Shown here: positions 1-8,279 of the stretch, in pieces
Layout of the letters: each line of letters begins with the position of its first letter
How positions within the stretch are numbered: the stretch's first letter is position 1
From: Bacillota bacterium
GTDB lineage: Bacteria > Bacillota > Clostridia > Lachnospirales > Lachnospiraceae
Direction of reading: 5' to 3'
Length of the DNA stretch: 19,631 bases
Assembly: GCA_023436225.1 (NCBI GenBank)
Contig: JAEZKA010000090.1
Span: forward strand, 1 to 19,631
Translations under genes and position numbers: made by a program
The notes under the pieces: generated by a model
Database searches by the model: none
The model's input: the letters and a program-made list of their open reading frames with translations, nothing else
What the model was told of the DNA's origin: nothing

Positions 1-1
1 C

Positions 2-832
2 TTGGGTGGTGTGCTGACATCTTTAAAAATGGAAGGGATCGAATATTTATGGCAGCCTGATGAAAGATATTGGAAAGGACAGTCGCCGGTTATGTTTCCG
101 ATTTGCGGAAGTATTCGAAACGAAGAAGCTATTATAGGTGAACATAAAAAGTGCCATATGCCAAGACATGGATTTGCACGTTTTGAAGAGTTTGAACAAA
201 CCGTTAAAACAAATGACTCCATCTCCTTTACCCTATGCTCCAATGAAGAAACCTTAAGCAAATATCCATATCCATTTAAACTCACGATAACATATACTTT
301 GCAGGAAAAGACACTGAGCTTTCTTTATACTGTAGAAACCATGGGACAGGAAACGATGCCGTTTTTTGTTGGAGGTCACCCGGGTTTTCGCTGCCCGCTT
401 AAGCCTGAGGAAGAATTTTCGGATTATCAGATAGAATTTGAATATGCGGAGAATGCAAATTGCCCTTACCCGGCCCAGGATCCTCTTCTTCTGGATAGCA
501 AAAATCGGAGAGAAATATTAAAGGAGGAGAAGGTATTACAGCTGGACCATGATCTATTCCTTAAAGATGGACTGGTATTTGATGCTTTAAAATCGCGAAA
601 GGTCGTATACAGTAATCCAAAGACCGGTATGGGATTAAGAGTGGAATTTGATGATTTTCCTAATCTGGTCTTGTGGTCAGCAGCAAATCAGGGGCCGTTT
701 ATTGCCATCGAACCATGGCTTGGTACCTCAACCTGGACGGACGAAGATGATGTGTTTGAACATAAACGTGGAGTTCACTTTGTTGCTCCAGGAGAGAAGA
801 AGAAGTACTTATTTAGTATTACGGTTTTATAA
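2..832 (+). CDS. Aldose 1-epimerase family protein, LacX type (5' end outside the window)
   Basis: This is the C-terminal ~276 residues of a galactose-mutarotase-like enzyme that interconverts alpha and beta anomers of a free sugar in the cytoplasm. The visible part opens inside the first beta-strands: GGVLTSLK matches the usual second segment of the family, so roughly 10-20 N-terminal residues lie upstream of base 1. The TTG at base 2 is probably not the true start. Visible family signatures, numbered from base 2, are PVMFPICGSIRN (~29-40), HMPRHGFAR with H52 and H56, GGHPGFRCPL with H126, and IEPWLGTSTW with E237. The two histidines and the late glutamate correspond to the substrate-binding and catalytic positions of the fold. 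The gene lies 328 bases upstream of the sugar importer genes on the same strand, which fits a role in readying imported sugar, but shared transcription is not shown. No strong terminator follows. The family call is firm; the sugar specificity is unknown. Confidence 0.9.
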   Translation: MGGVLTSLKMEGIEYLWQPDERYWKGQSPVMFPICGSIRNEEAIIGEHKKCHMPRHGFARFEEFEQTVKTNDSISFTLCSNEETLSKYPYPFKLTITYTLQEKTLSFLYTVETMGQETMPFFVGGHPGFRCPLKPEEEFSDYQIEFEYAENANCPYPAQDPLLLDSKNRREILKEEKVLQLDHDLFLKDGLVFDALKSRKVVYSNPKTGMGLRVEFDDFPNLVLWSAANQGPFIAIEPWLGTSTWTDEDDVFEHKRGVHFVAPGEKKKYLFSITVL

Positions 833-1160
833 TTCAAGACAATAAACCTTTGGTATTCGCAAAAGCAAGCAATATTCAATTTTTGAATAGAGCATTTCTA
901 TTAGGCTTCACAAGTCTTAGAGATAAATAGTACATATACAAAATTTGATTTTTAAGGCTAAAATGTATGAAATTTGATAAATAAAAGACGGATCTATTGA
1001 GTGTTTTAGTTGTAAATTCAGCATAAATCCATCTATAGGATGATTCAAATATTCATTATTGCTAAAAAGCATAAACCTTGATTAAATTAATAAAGCGAAG
1101 TGCACAAAACCGCAAAATCTGTAAAGATATTTGAAATTACTTTAGAGAGGTTAATAGTAA
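833..1160. other. Intergenic leader upstream of the sugar ABC operon
   Basis: This is 328 bases of AT-rich DNA with no credible reading frame. It holds a short inverted repeat, ATTCAA/TTGAAT around 877-891, with no following T-run, so it is not a convincing terminator for the epimerase gene. Loose TTGATT boxes occur near 945 and 1078, but neither has a good -10 at proper spacing, so I do not call a promoter. By position the region should carry the promoter and AraC-type binding site of the importer operon. That is inference from context. I saw no clear riboswitch or tRNA. Confidence 0.45.
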
Positions 1161-2111
1161 ATGAAAAAAGTAAATAGTAATGAGTTGATAGTACCCAAGA
1201 AGGGAAATAGGACATTAAGCTTAATGAAGAAGAACTGGCTGCTGTATGTGTTTTTGTTGCCTGCAATAGTATACTTGGGTATTTTCTGCTATAGTCCGAT
1301 GTATGGTTTGCAGATTGCCTTTAAGAATTTCGTACCGAGTAAAGGGATTTTAGGAAGTGACTGGGTTGGACTTAAGTGGTTTATTACATTCTTTGAATCA
1401 CCAAGATTTTGGACTATATTAAAGAATACACTGTTTGTCAGTGGCTATTCAATTGTTTTTGATTTTCCGATTCCCATTATATTGGCTCTGATTATAAATA
1501 ATGTAAAGAATTTAAAGTGGAAGAAATTCGCACAGACTATTACCTACATGCCACATTTTATATCTGTCGTGGTTCTGGTAGGAATGATGTCAGTGTTCTT
1601 TTCTCCCAGATCCGGCTTTATTAATACATTACTGGCTTATCTGGGCGGGTCCGGAGATACATATTTTATGGGTAATGCAAATTACTTTCCTCATCTGTAT
1701 GTATGGAGTGGAATCTGGCAAAGTACCGGATGGGGATCTGTCATTTATATAGCAGCATTGGCAGGAGTTGATCCATCCCAGCATGAAGCCGCAATGATTG
1801 ATGGTGCTAATAAGTTCAAGAGAATTCTGCATATTGATCTACCTGCTATTCTTCCTACCATGGCGATCATGTTGATTATGAGATGCGGTTCTGTCATGAA
1901 TATTGGGTATGAGAAGGTATATCTTATGCAGAACTCCTTAAATATAACTTCTTCCGAAGTGATATCAACATATGTATATAAGTTGGGTTTGATGCAACAG
2001 CAGTTTAGCTATTCTTCGGCAATCGGGTTATTCAATAATATTGTTAACTTTATCCTTCTGATTATTGTTAATAAGGTTGTTGGCAAATTAAGCGGATCAA
2101 AGCTTTGGTAA
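1161..2111 (+). CDS. Carbohydrate ABC transporter permease, LplB/YteP-like
   Basis: This is a 316-residue integral membrane permease of the binding-protein-dependent sugar importers (CUT1-type, BPD_transp_1 domain). About six hydrophobic segments are visible: ~29-50, ~88-111, ~132-147, ~181-200, ~229-245 and ~290-308. The cytoplasmic EAA loop that docks the ATPase is clear at ~209-230 (EAAMIDGANKF...LPAI). The N-terminal stretch LLPAIVYLGIFCYSPMYGLQIAFK is typical of the LplB/YteP subfamily, whose members import oligosaccharides such as pectin fragments in Bacillus. The start at 1161 is preceded by AGAGAGG at about 9 bases. The gene is followed after a few bases by the second permease, so the two are co-translated. 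No ATPase gene is in the window; this subfamily commonly shares an MsmX-type ATPase encoded elsewhere. The substrate cannot be read from the permease. Confidence 0.93.
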   Translation: MKKVNSNELIVPKKGNRTLSLMKKNWLLYVFLLPAIVYLGIFCYSPMYGLQIAFKNFVPSKGILGSDWVGLKWFITFFESPRFWTILKNTLFVSGYSIVFDFPIPIILALIINNVKNLKWKKFAQTITYMPHFISVVVLVGMMSVFFSPRSGFINTLLAYLGGSGDTYFMGNANYFPHLYVWSGIWQSTGWGSVIYIAALAGVDPSQHEAAMIDGANKFKRILHIDLPAILPTMAIMLIMRCGSVMNIGYEKVYLMQNSLNITSSEVISTYVYKLGLMQQQFSYSSAIGLFNNIVNFILLIIVNKVVGKLSGSKLW

Positions 2112-2124
2112 AGGGGTGAATGGG

Positions 2125-3036
2125 ATGAATTTTGTTAAGAAGAATATAAAAAAGAAAGCCTGGGATGATATCCTGTTTACTGTAATTAGCAATATTATTT
2201 TGCTCTTTTTTGTAGTGATAGTAGCTTATCCCATTTATTTTGTGGTGATTGCTTCTGTGACGGATCCAATGTATGTTAATAATGGTTCCATTCTGCTATA
2301 TCCGAAAGGATTTACACTGCTCGGTTATCAAAAGGTGCTTCAGAATACCAAATTATGGACTGGTTATGCTAATACAATTCTCTATACTGTATGCGGTACT
2401 GCCCTTGGTGTTATGTCAACCTTAATGGCTGGATATTCTCTCTCCAGGAAAGATCTCCCGGGGCGGGGAATTATTATGAAGCTTTTTGTATTTACGATGT
2501 ACTTTGGTGGTGGCATGATTCCATATTATTTGGTAGTAAAAGGACTTGGTTTGGTAGATTCCCGTATGGCAATGATCGTTCTGGGGAGTATTTCCGCTTA
2601 CAATATCATTGTTGTTCGTTCCTTTATGGAATCCACGGTACCTGATGAATTGATGGAAGCAGCAACCATTGACGGGTGTGGAAATGGTATTTTCTTTTTC
2701 AAGATTGTTATACCAATTTCCAAAGCAGTAATCGCGGTTATGGTTCTCTTCATTGCAGTAGGCTACTGGAACTCCTATTTTAACGCAATGATTTTCCTTA
2801 CAGATAGTGGTAAATACCCGTTGCAGCTAGTGTTACGCGAAATACTGCTAACAGCCTCTGTTGCCAGTAATAATGCAACTGTAATGGATCCGGAAGCAGC
2901 TCTTAAACTTGAAACTATGGTACAGGTAATTAAATATGGTGTAATCGTTGTTTCAACAGCACCTATTATCTGCGTTTATCCTTTCGTTCAAAAGTATTTT
3001 GTAAAGGGGGTAATGATTGGTTCCATTAAAGGATAA
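2125..3036 (+). CDS. Carbohydrate ABC transporter permease, LplC/YtcP-like
   Basis: This is the second permease subunit of the importer, about 303 residues with six predicted membrane segments. The EAA loop is at ~178-199 (EAATIDGCGNG...IPIS). The C-terminus, KYFVKGVMIGSIKG, is the characteristic ending of this subfamily. The start is a choice. A GTG at 2116 would place its ribosome binding site right against the start codon, whereas ATG at 2125 sits about 6 bases after AAAGGGGTGA, so I use 2125. The first permease gene ends at 2111, so the Shine-Dalgarno overlaps its stop codon, a sign of coupled translation. It should form a heterodimeric channel with the upstream permease and accept substrate from the lipoprotein encoded next. 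A tandem AAAGGATAAG pair straddles the stop codon (3027-3046); I attach no function to it. Confidence 0.93.
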   Translation: MNFVKKNIKKKAWDDILFTVISNIILLFFVVIVAYPIYFVVIASVTDPMYVNNGSILLYPKGFTLLGYQKVLQNTKLWTGYANTILYTVCGTALGVMSTLMAGYSLSRKDLPGRGIIMKLFVFTMYFGGGMIPYYLVVKGLGLVDSRMAMIVLGSISAYNIIVVRSFMESTVPDELMEAATIDGCGNGIFFFKIVIPISKAVIAVMVLFIAVGYWNSYFNAMIFLTDSGKYPLQLVLREILLTASVASNNATVMDPEAALKLETMVQVIKYGVIVVSTAPIICVYPFVQKYFVKGVMIGSIKG

Positions 3037-3068
3037 GAAAGGATAAGTACCATAACATATTACATTTT

Positions 3069-3095
3069 GCTGTGAGGCTAAGATGCCCGTACAGC
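3069..3095 (+). promoter_or_regulatory. Intercistronic hairpin between permease and binding-protein genes
   Basis: GCTGT (3069-3073) pairs with ACAGC (3091-3095), and an inner GGC (3076-3078) pairs with GCC (3085-3087). No T-run follows, so this is not a terminator. Hairpins between importer cistrons often stabilise the transcript and raise the yield of the binding protein over the permeases. That role is inferred here. The strong AAGGAGG of the next gene follows directly. Confidence 0.4.
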
Positions 3096-3117
3096 TTACG
3101 AATTAAGGAGGTATTTT

Positions 3118-4785
3118 ATGAAGAAAAAGATTTTATGTGTAGTTATGGCACTAGCCGTAATGACATCTAGTTTTATCGGATGTGGCTCCAAAGACAATAA
3201 ATCAGTAGACTCAGCTAAGGAACCCACTACGAAAGAAAGTGTAACTAAGGAAGAAAGCAGCGAGGCTGTTGCTGCTTCAGAAGGGCAGGGAGTAGCGGTT
3301 GATGCTTATGCAGGCACCACATTAAAGGTTGCTGTGTTTACACATGCATTGGACAAGAGTGAAAATTATGGTGACAAGCTAGCATTTGCTAAGGCAGCAG
3401 AAGCCACCGGTATCAATATTGAATGGGTTCCAGTAGCGGATGGTACAGTAACTGAGAGAATTAATGTTATGCTATCATCAAATGATATGCCAGATGTTAT
3501 TATTGGTTTACTAAATGAGCAGCAGATTGCGCTGAATATGGAATCCTTCCATGACTTAAGTAAGGATAATTTGCTGGAAACCTATGCGCCTAATATCGTT
3601 GCTGACTATAAAACCATGGAAGGTGGAATGCAAGCTATAACGTGGCCGGATGGATCTATCCGTTCCTTGATGACGGGTAGGCAGATCAGCTATAATAACA
3701 ATGCAGATGGTATCATGGTTATTAACAAAGTGTGGCTGGATCAGTTAGGACTTGAGCTTCCTAAAACTGCTGATGAATTCTATGAGGTCATGAAAGCATT
3801 CCGTGACAATGATATGAATGGTAACGGAGATAAAACGGATGAAATTCCCCTGGAATTCTCTGAAAGTAACTGGGCTGCTAAAGTTATGAACCTTGCGAAT
3901 CCATGGGGTATTGCAGGTCAAGGTGCGGCTAACCCAGAAGCTTTTAAAATGGTTAAGGATGGTAAGGTTGTACCTACAGCGAATACAAATGAATTTCGTG
4001 CTTTCCTAGAATACTATAATAAACTAGCAAATGAAGGGCTTGTTGATGTCGAAGGCTTCTCTCAGACGAATGAACAGTATTATGCGAAGTTGAAAGAAGG
4101 TGTGGTAGGGTGCTACATTGCATGGTCTCCTTATTCTAATTTCTCTCCTGAGATTGCAGCTAACTATGTGGTATTACCACCTTTTACCGCTATTGATGGT
4201 GTGAACCCGGTTAAGACAGGTGATAGAACACGCTTATTTGCAGATAGATGTGGTTTTGCTATTTCTGCCACATGCCAAAATGTAGAAGCTGCCCTGACTT
4301 GGTGGAACTACCTGTCTAGCTCGACCGAGATGAAATATACAGCTCGTCTTGGAGAAAAGGGAGGTGCTTGGGATATCGTTGATGGTAAGGTTATACCTCT
4401 TACACCTCCTGGGTTATCAGATGATTTTACAGAAACAAATTATCAGTATACCTACGGAACGGTTGACCGTGGACCTTTTATTCGAGCAGATGAGGAAATG
4501 GTAGTAGCGGAGGATCCTACTGAAGCAACCTATATTCGTCAGTGCATGGTAGATCAGGTATTTGATATGCTTCCGACAGAAAAAATAATGCCAAAGTTTA
4601 CAGATCCAGAAAAGATTAATGAGCGTAGCTTCATTGAAGTCGAGTTGTTTGAGCTGATTAATAATTTTATTGCTACCAGTATTGTAAAAGGAGTTACAGA
4701 TGAGTCCTGGAATAATTATTTGAAGCAGCTTGACGGTGCCCGGTATGATGAGTGGATTAATTGGTATCAACAGTATATGGATTAA
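3118..4785 (+). CDS. Extracellular solute-binding lipoprotein of the sugar ABC importer (LplA-like)
   Basis: This is a 555-residue family 1-type solute-binding protein, expected to sit on the outer face of the membrane and hand an oligosaccharide to the two upstream permeases. Residues 1-21 form a lipoprotein signal (MKKKILCVVMALAVMTSSFI), followed by a lipobox FIGC with the acylated Cys at 22. A Ser/Thr/Lys/Glu-rich linker runs to about residue 60, and the mature domain begins near TTLKVAVF. A DxDxNGxxDxxDE-like segment (DNDMNGNGDKTDEIP, ~221-235) resembles the calcium-binding loop seen in this LplA group. The start has an ideal AAGGAGG about 7 bases upstream. The size is usual for LplA-type proteins, which are longer than maltose-binding proteins. 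Order, strand and spacing place it in one operon with the permeases, and a strong terminator follows. The ligand is unknown. Confidence 0.92.
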   Translation: MKKKILCVVMALAVMTSSFIGCGSKDNKSVDSAKEPTTKESVTKEESSEAVAASEGQGVAVDAYAGTTLKVAVFTHALDKSENYGDKLAFAKAAEATGINIEWVPVADGTVTERINVMLSSNDMPDVIIGLLNEQQIALNMESFHDLSKDNLLETYAPNIVADYKTMEGGMQAITWPDGSIRSLMTGRQISYNNNADGIMVINKVWLDQLGLELPKTADEFYEVMKAFRDNDMNGNGDKTDEIPLEFSESNWAAKVMNLANPWGIAGQGAANPEAFKMVKDGKVVPTANTNEFRAFLEYYNKLANEGLVDVEGFSQTNEQYYAKLKEGVVGCYIAWSPYSNFSPEIAANYVVLPPFTAIDGVNPVKTGDRTRLFADRCGFAISATCQNVEAALTWWNYLSSSTEMKYTARLGEKGGAWDIVDGKVIPLTPPGLSDDFTETNYQYTYGTVDRGPFIRADEEMVVAEDPTEATYIRQCMVDQVFDMLPTEKIMPKFTDPEKINERSFIEVELFELINNFIATSIVKGVTDESWNNYLKQLDGARYDEWINWYQQYMD

Positions 4786-4849
4786 GAATTTAATACTTAC
4801 ATAAGTATGACGTTACTTAATGTATAGTTAATTTCGTATTGAGTTTCGA

Positions 4850-4923
4850 GCAAAAGCAAAGCGGCTGGTAGAATCAGAGCGATTTAATTCTGATCCTGCC
4901 AGTCATGGCTTTTGCCTTTTTCT
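4850..4923 (+). terminator. Rho-independent terminator after the importer operon
   Basis: This is a long imperfect hairpin. The outer stem pairs GCAAAAGC (4850-4857) with GCTTTTGC (4908-4915). The inner stem pairs GGCTGGTAGAATCAG (from 4863) with CTGATCCTGCCAG (from 4890). A T-run begins at 4917. It separates the permease-permease-lipoprotein unit from the deacetylase gene, so the downstream genes need readthrough or their own promoter. Confidence 0.9.
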
Positions 4924-5011
4924 ATATAAATATTTTCAGAAAATGTATCAGGGGGAAAGAGTTTTTACAGCAAGATAAATACACGATTATATAGAAAAGA
5001 GGTTGAATAAT

Positions 5012-5818
5012 ATGAGATTTGTATATCCAAAGGGACTCAGGAAGGCATTGACCTTCAGCTATGATGATGGGCAGGTCTATGACAAGAGACTGGTATCGAT
5101 TTTTAATCAATATGGATTGAAAGGTACATTTCATTTAAATTCCGGCAGACTAGGTTGTCAAGAGGGAAATAGCTGCTGTATCTCTTCGGAAGAGGTGGCG
5201 GAGATATATAAAGGACACGAGGTGGCCTGTCATGGTGTCCACCATCGCAATCCGCCTACTATCACAATCCAGCAGATGGCCGCAGAGGTAGAAGAGGATA
5301 GAAAAGCATTGGAGAAGCTGACAGGATATCTGGTACAGGGGATGTCATATGCGTATGGAAAGTATTCAGAAGCTGTCAAGCAGGTAGCCAGGATGCAGGG
5401 AATCAAATACTCTCGTACGGGGAAGAGCACGGAGGAATTCTTTCCACCGGTGGACTTTCTGGAGTGGCATCCAACCTGTCACCACAATGGCCTGATGAAG
5501 TTGGGCAAACAGTTTCTGGATGTTCCGGAATATTATGAATTGCCTCTTATGAATGTGTTTGGGCACAGTTTTGAGTTCGGACGACCTGATGACTGGCATC
5601 TGATAGAAGATTTTTCAGCAATGATGTCCGGTAAGGAAGATATCTGGTATGCTACAAATATTGAAATATGTAATTATATTTTGGCTGTACGGGCACAGGA
5701 ATTCTCCGCGGACGGAATGACCATGCAAAATCCCACAGCTACAACGGTCTGGGTCAACACAAAGGATGGGCTTGTGGAGGTTAGTCCTGGAGCAGTGACG
5801 TATATTGGAGAGAGATAA
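5012..5818 (+). CDS. Polysaccharide deacetylase family protein (CE4/NodB-type), cytoplasmic
   Basis: This is a 268-residue single-domain carbohydrate esterase of the NodB homology fold, expected to remove N- or O-acetyl groups from a sugar in a metal-dependent reaction. The motif FSYDDG holds D18 and D19, the presumed catalytic base and metal ligand. CHGVHH supplies H74 and H78, spaced as in the canonical H-x3-H metal motif. A late histidine in FGHSFEFG (H184) matches the usual C-terminal motif region. There is no signal peptide or membrane segment, unlike the peptidoglycan deacetylases of Gram-positives, so an imported oligosaccharide is the likelier substrate. I chose ATG 5012 because AAGAGG lies about 9 bases upstream; TTG at 5003 would abut that site. 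It sits between the importer and its regulator. The family is firm; the substrate is unknown. Confidence 0.87.
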   Translation: MRFVYPKGLRKALTFSYDDGQVYDKRLVSIFNQYGLKGTFHLNSGRLGCQEGNSCCISSEEVAEIYKGHEVACHGVHHRNPPTITIQQMAAEVEEDRKALEKLTGYLVQGMSYAYGKYSEAVKQVARMQGIKYSRTGKSTEEFFPPVDFLEWHPTCHHNGLMKLGKQFLDVPEYYELPLMNVFGHSFEFGRPDDWHLIEDFSAMMSGKEDIWYATNIEICNYILAVRAQEFSADGMTMQNPTATTVWVNTKDGLVEVSPGAVTYIGER

Positions 5819-5882
5819 ATTAGAGAACATAATATTAAGTTACTTGAGGGATAGAGATACAGGAAAAAATCCGTATTATAAG

Positions 5883-5913
5883 TGTTCAAAACACCTTAAT
5901 TATGAGATATAAT
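5883..5913 (+). promoter_or_regulatory. Candidate promoter of the AraC-type regulator gene, with inverted repeat at the -35
   Basis: A perfect TATAAT (5908-5913) lies 17 bases after TTCAAA (5885-5890), a 4-of-6 match to the -35 consensus. The inverted repeat GTGTT-CAA-AACAC (5883-5895) covers the -35 box and could be an operator. The predicted start point is near 5920, about 50 bases before the start codon at 5971. The pattern is read directly; its function is inferred. Confidence 0.5.
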
Positions 5914-5970
5914 GGTAGTGTATGTGTTGCGCAAATTAGTTAATTGTGGAAGTTGGGGTGTGGGTAATTT

Positions 5971-8193
5971 ATGAAAAGAAAAAAGCTGGAGATTGTAAAA
6001 AGCAGCACCTATAGGCGTTTCTTTTTTAGCTATGTATGGGTTTTAATCATACCGATTATGGCATTTACATTAATATATACACAGTTTTATGAAAAAATGT
6101 ACAGGAAAAAAATACTGGAACAATCGGAGAAGGCATTGGAGCTGTCAATGCAAGAATTGCAGAATCACATAGTGGAATTCAATACCATTAGCATTCAGAA
6201 TTCGTTTTTGGCTATTGCTAAGGGATATAATTTAAAAAGAGATGTTATGAATATTCAGATAAAGAATCTCTTGGCATCGCAGACGATGACCCATTCCTTT
6301 ATCGAAAGCATTGATTACTATAATGAAGAAGTCCCCAATTGTGTTTATACACAGCAAGGAACCTATGCTCCTAAGTATTATAGACAATACATAAAGCAGG
6401 ACAGAAGCTTATGTTATCTTCCGCAATATTTGTCGGAACTGGAATCAAGCGGTTGGATCAGTTCTAGGAATATTGTCTGGGACTCATACACAACGGAGTC
6501 CTACCTTCAATATGTAGTTATAATTGGAGGTTCAGTTAAATCCTATTGGATTTATACGATTTCCAATGATGGGTTGAGGAAGCTGCTGGATATGGAAGAA
6601 GCTGTGACCATATTATATGATCAGGAGGGAAATCAACTGTATCCTTTTGAAGAGGTACCTTTAGCGACAAAGGGGCAGGTTGAAATCATGGAATTAAGCC
6701 AGAATGGAAGTAATATAGGCGATGGTTATAGCCAAATGTATTCCTCCATGGATAATGAAAGTCTAAAGCTTGTCAGGATAATCCGCAGTGATTACCTATT
6801 CCTGGAGTTAAAACAATTTAGAAATACCTTTTTACTGGCTGTCATGCTGATTATGGTACTGGGAGGAATTTTGGTTGCCACATTATCCTTCTATAGTAAC
6901 CGGCCGATTAACGAGCTGGAGATTTTCTGTGAGAATAAATTTGGAGATATTCCCAAGAATATCAAGGGACTGGATGTATTTCGATTTACACTGGACAAAA
7001 TGGAAGAAAAGGTTACTCTGCTGGAGCAGAACCAAAAGGTTGAACGCCTTCTTCTACAGATGATATACGGTAAAAACTGCAATACGGATTATTTTAAGGA
7101 TATGATGACCAATTCGGGATTATTTATCAATTCGGAACGTTACCAAGTAATTTATGTACATCGCAATGATGATGTCGTCAGTGGCTTCAATCTTCCGCTA
7201 TACATTGAGATGCTTTTGGAAGGTGAATATGAATTGCATATAATGGAATATGCAAAGCAGAATGTTATTATTGGAATTATAGGAATGAAAGAGGAGAATG
7301 AAGTACAATTAAAAGAGCGGTTAAATGCTATAACAGAAAAAATATGCGCGTTAGACTCCGATGGAATTCATATTTGTGTTGGAGGAAGCTGTGACAAGGT
7401 AGAAGAAATACATTGGTCCTATATGCAGGCATTAATGCTCAGCCATAAGAGTAATAAACAGGAAAATACCAGCATTAGTTATTTTGATGAGAATGCTAAT
7501 ATAAAAATGCGTTTTATGTATCCTAAGCTGGAATTGGATTCACTTTATGATGCGCTGATTACCGGAAATTTTAAGAAAGCCAGCCTTATTACGGATGTAT
7601 TGGTTGATACAATCCGAGAGCAAAGCTATAATCGCTTTGTGTGTACAACCCTGTGTTATGATGTCATAAATTCATACTATAGAGCACAAACTGAGTTGGA
7701 ATTTCAGAATAAGGACAGTGAACCTAAAGTTGATTCTAAACTAATCTATGGAATTACAGATATTGAGGAAATGATTAGTATCATACTTCAAGTCAGAGAT
7801 AAGTCCAGAGCATACATGGAAAAAGGGTCGCAGGAGGTACAGCCGAAGGATATTGCTACGAAAGTAATCGCATTTATTGATCAAAATAGTAAAGATCGGA
7901 ATTTGAGTGTCAGTATGGTGGCTGATACATTCCAAATGTCGATATCAAATTTGAGCCATCAATTCAAAGCACTTACAAACATGAATATATCAGAATATAT
8001 TACAGATAAGAAGTATTTTTATGTGAGGGAATTACTTTTGGATACGGATTACAGTGTACAAAAAATTGCTGATATGATGGGTTATAATCAAACGACAAGC
8101 TTTATTAGAAAATTCAAGCAATATTACGGAATGACTCCAAATGAGTATCGTGTATTTTATCAGAAGGAACAACCTGGAACAATGAATAACTAA
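5971..8193 (+). CDS. Membrane-anchored sensor/AraC-family transcriptional regulator
   Basis: This is a 740-residue one-component regulator. Membrane segment 1 spans ~17-38, an extracellular region of about 245 residues follows (presumably a Cache-like sensor), membrane segment 2 spans ~286-307, then a cytoplasmic linker leads to a C-terminal AraC/XylS DNA-binding domain at ~627-728. In that domain both helix-turn-helix units are visible: LSVSMVADTFQMSISNLSHQFK and YSVQKIADMMGYNQTTSFIRKFK, followed by GMTPNEYR. This layout is typical of the YtcQ/YesN-like regulators found beside Lpl-type sugar importers, where they switch on the neighbouring genes on sensing an extracellular glycan. Its position in the middle of the locus makes both the importer operon and the downstream hydrolases likely targets. 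It has its own candidate promoter upstream. The ligand is unknown, and I see no truncation. Confidence 0.9.
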   Translation: MKRKKLEIVKSSTYRRFFFSYVWVLIIPIMAFTLIYTQFYEKMYRKKILEQSEKALELSMQELQNHIVEFNTISIQNSFLAIAKGYNLKRDVMNIQIKNLLASQTMTHSFIESIDYYNEEVPNCVYTQQGTYAPKYYRQYIKQDRSLCYLPQYLSELESSGWISSRNIVWDSYTTESYLQYVVIIGGSVKSYWIYTISNDGLRKLLDMEEAVTILYDQEGNQLYPFEEVPLATKGQVEIMELSQNGSNIGDGYSQMYSSMDNESLKLVRIIRSDYLFLELKQFRNTFLLAVMLIMVLGGILVATLSFYSNRPINELEIFCENKFGDIPKNIKGLDVFRFTLDKMEEKVTLLEQNQKVERLLLQMIYGKNCNTDYFKDMMTNSGLFINSERYQVIYVHRNDDVVSGFNLPLYIEMLLEGEYELHIMEYAKQNVIIGIIGMKEENEVQLKERLNAITEKICALDSDGIHICVGGSCDKVEEIHWSYMQALMLSHKSNKQENTSISYFDENANIKMRFMYPKLELDSLYDALITGNFKKASLITDVLVDTIREQSYNRFVCTTLCYDVINSYYRAQTELEFQNKDSEPKVDSKLIYGITDIEEMISIILQVRDKSRAYMEKGSQEVQPKDIATKVIAFIDQNSKDRNLSVSMVADTFQMSISNLSHQFKALTNMNISEYITDKKYFYVRELLLDTDYSVQKIADMMGYNQTTSFIRKFKQYYGMTPNEYRVFYQKEQPGTMNN

Positions 8194-8279
8194 GAAGAGA
8201 AAGTGATAGATTAATGATTAATTAACATAATATATTATGATCAGTTAGCATAGTAGATTGTATTAAGAGGAGAAGATCA

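Noticed and set aside
833..1160. Riboswitch or catabolite-repression (cre) site upstream of the importer operon
   Set aside because: I found no conserved riboswitch core and no good match to the cre consensus; only short AT-rich repeats are present.
2116..2124. GTG start for the second permease
   Set aside because: Its ribosome binding site would abut the start codon; the ATG at 2125 has proper spacing.
4417..4770. 117-codon open frame on the minus strand inside the solute-binding protein gene
   Set aside because: It lies wholly antisense to a strongly supported gene, has no ribosome binding site and no recognisable domain.
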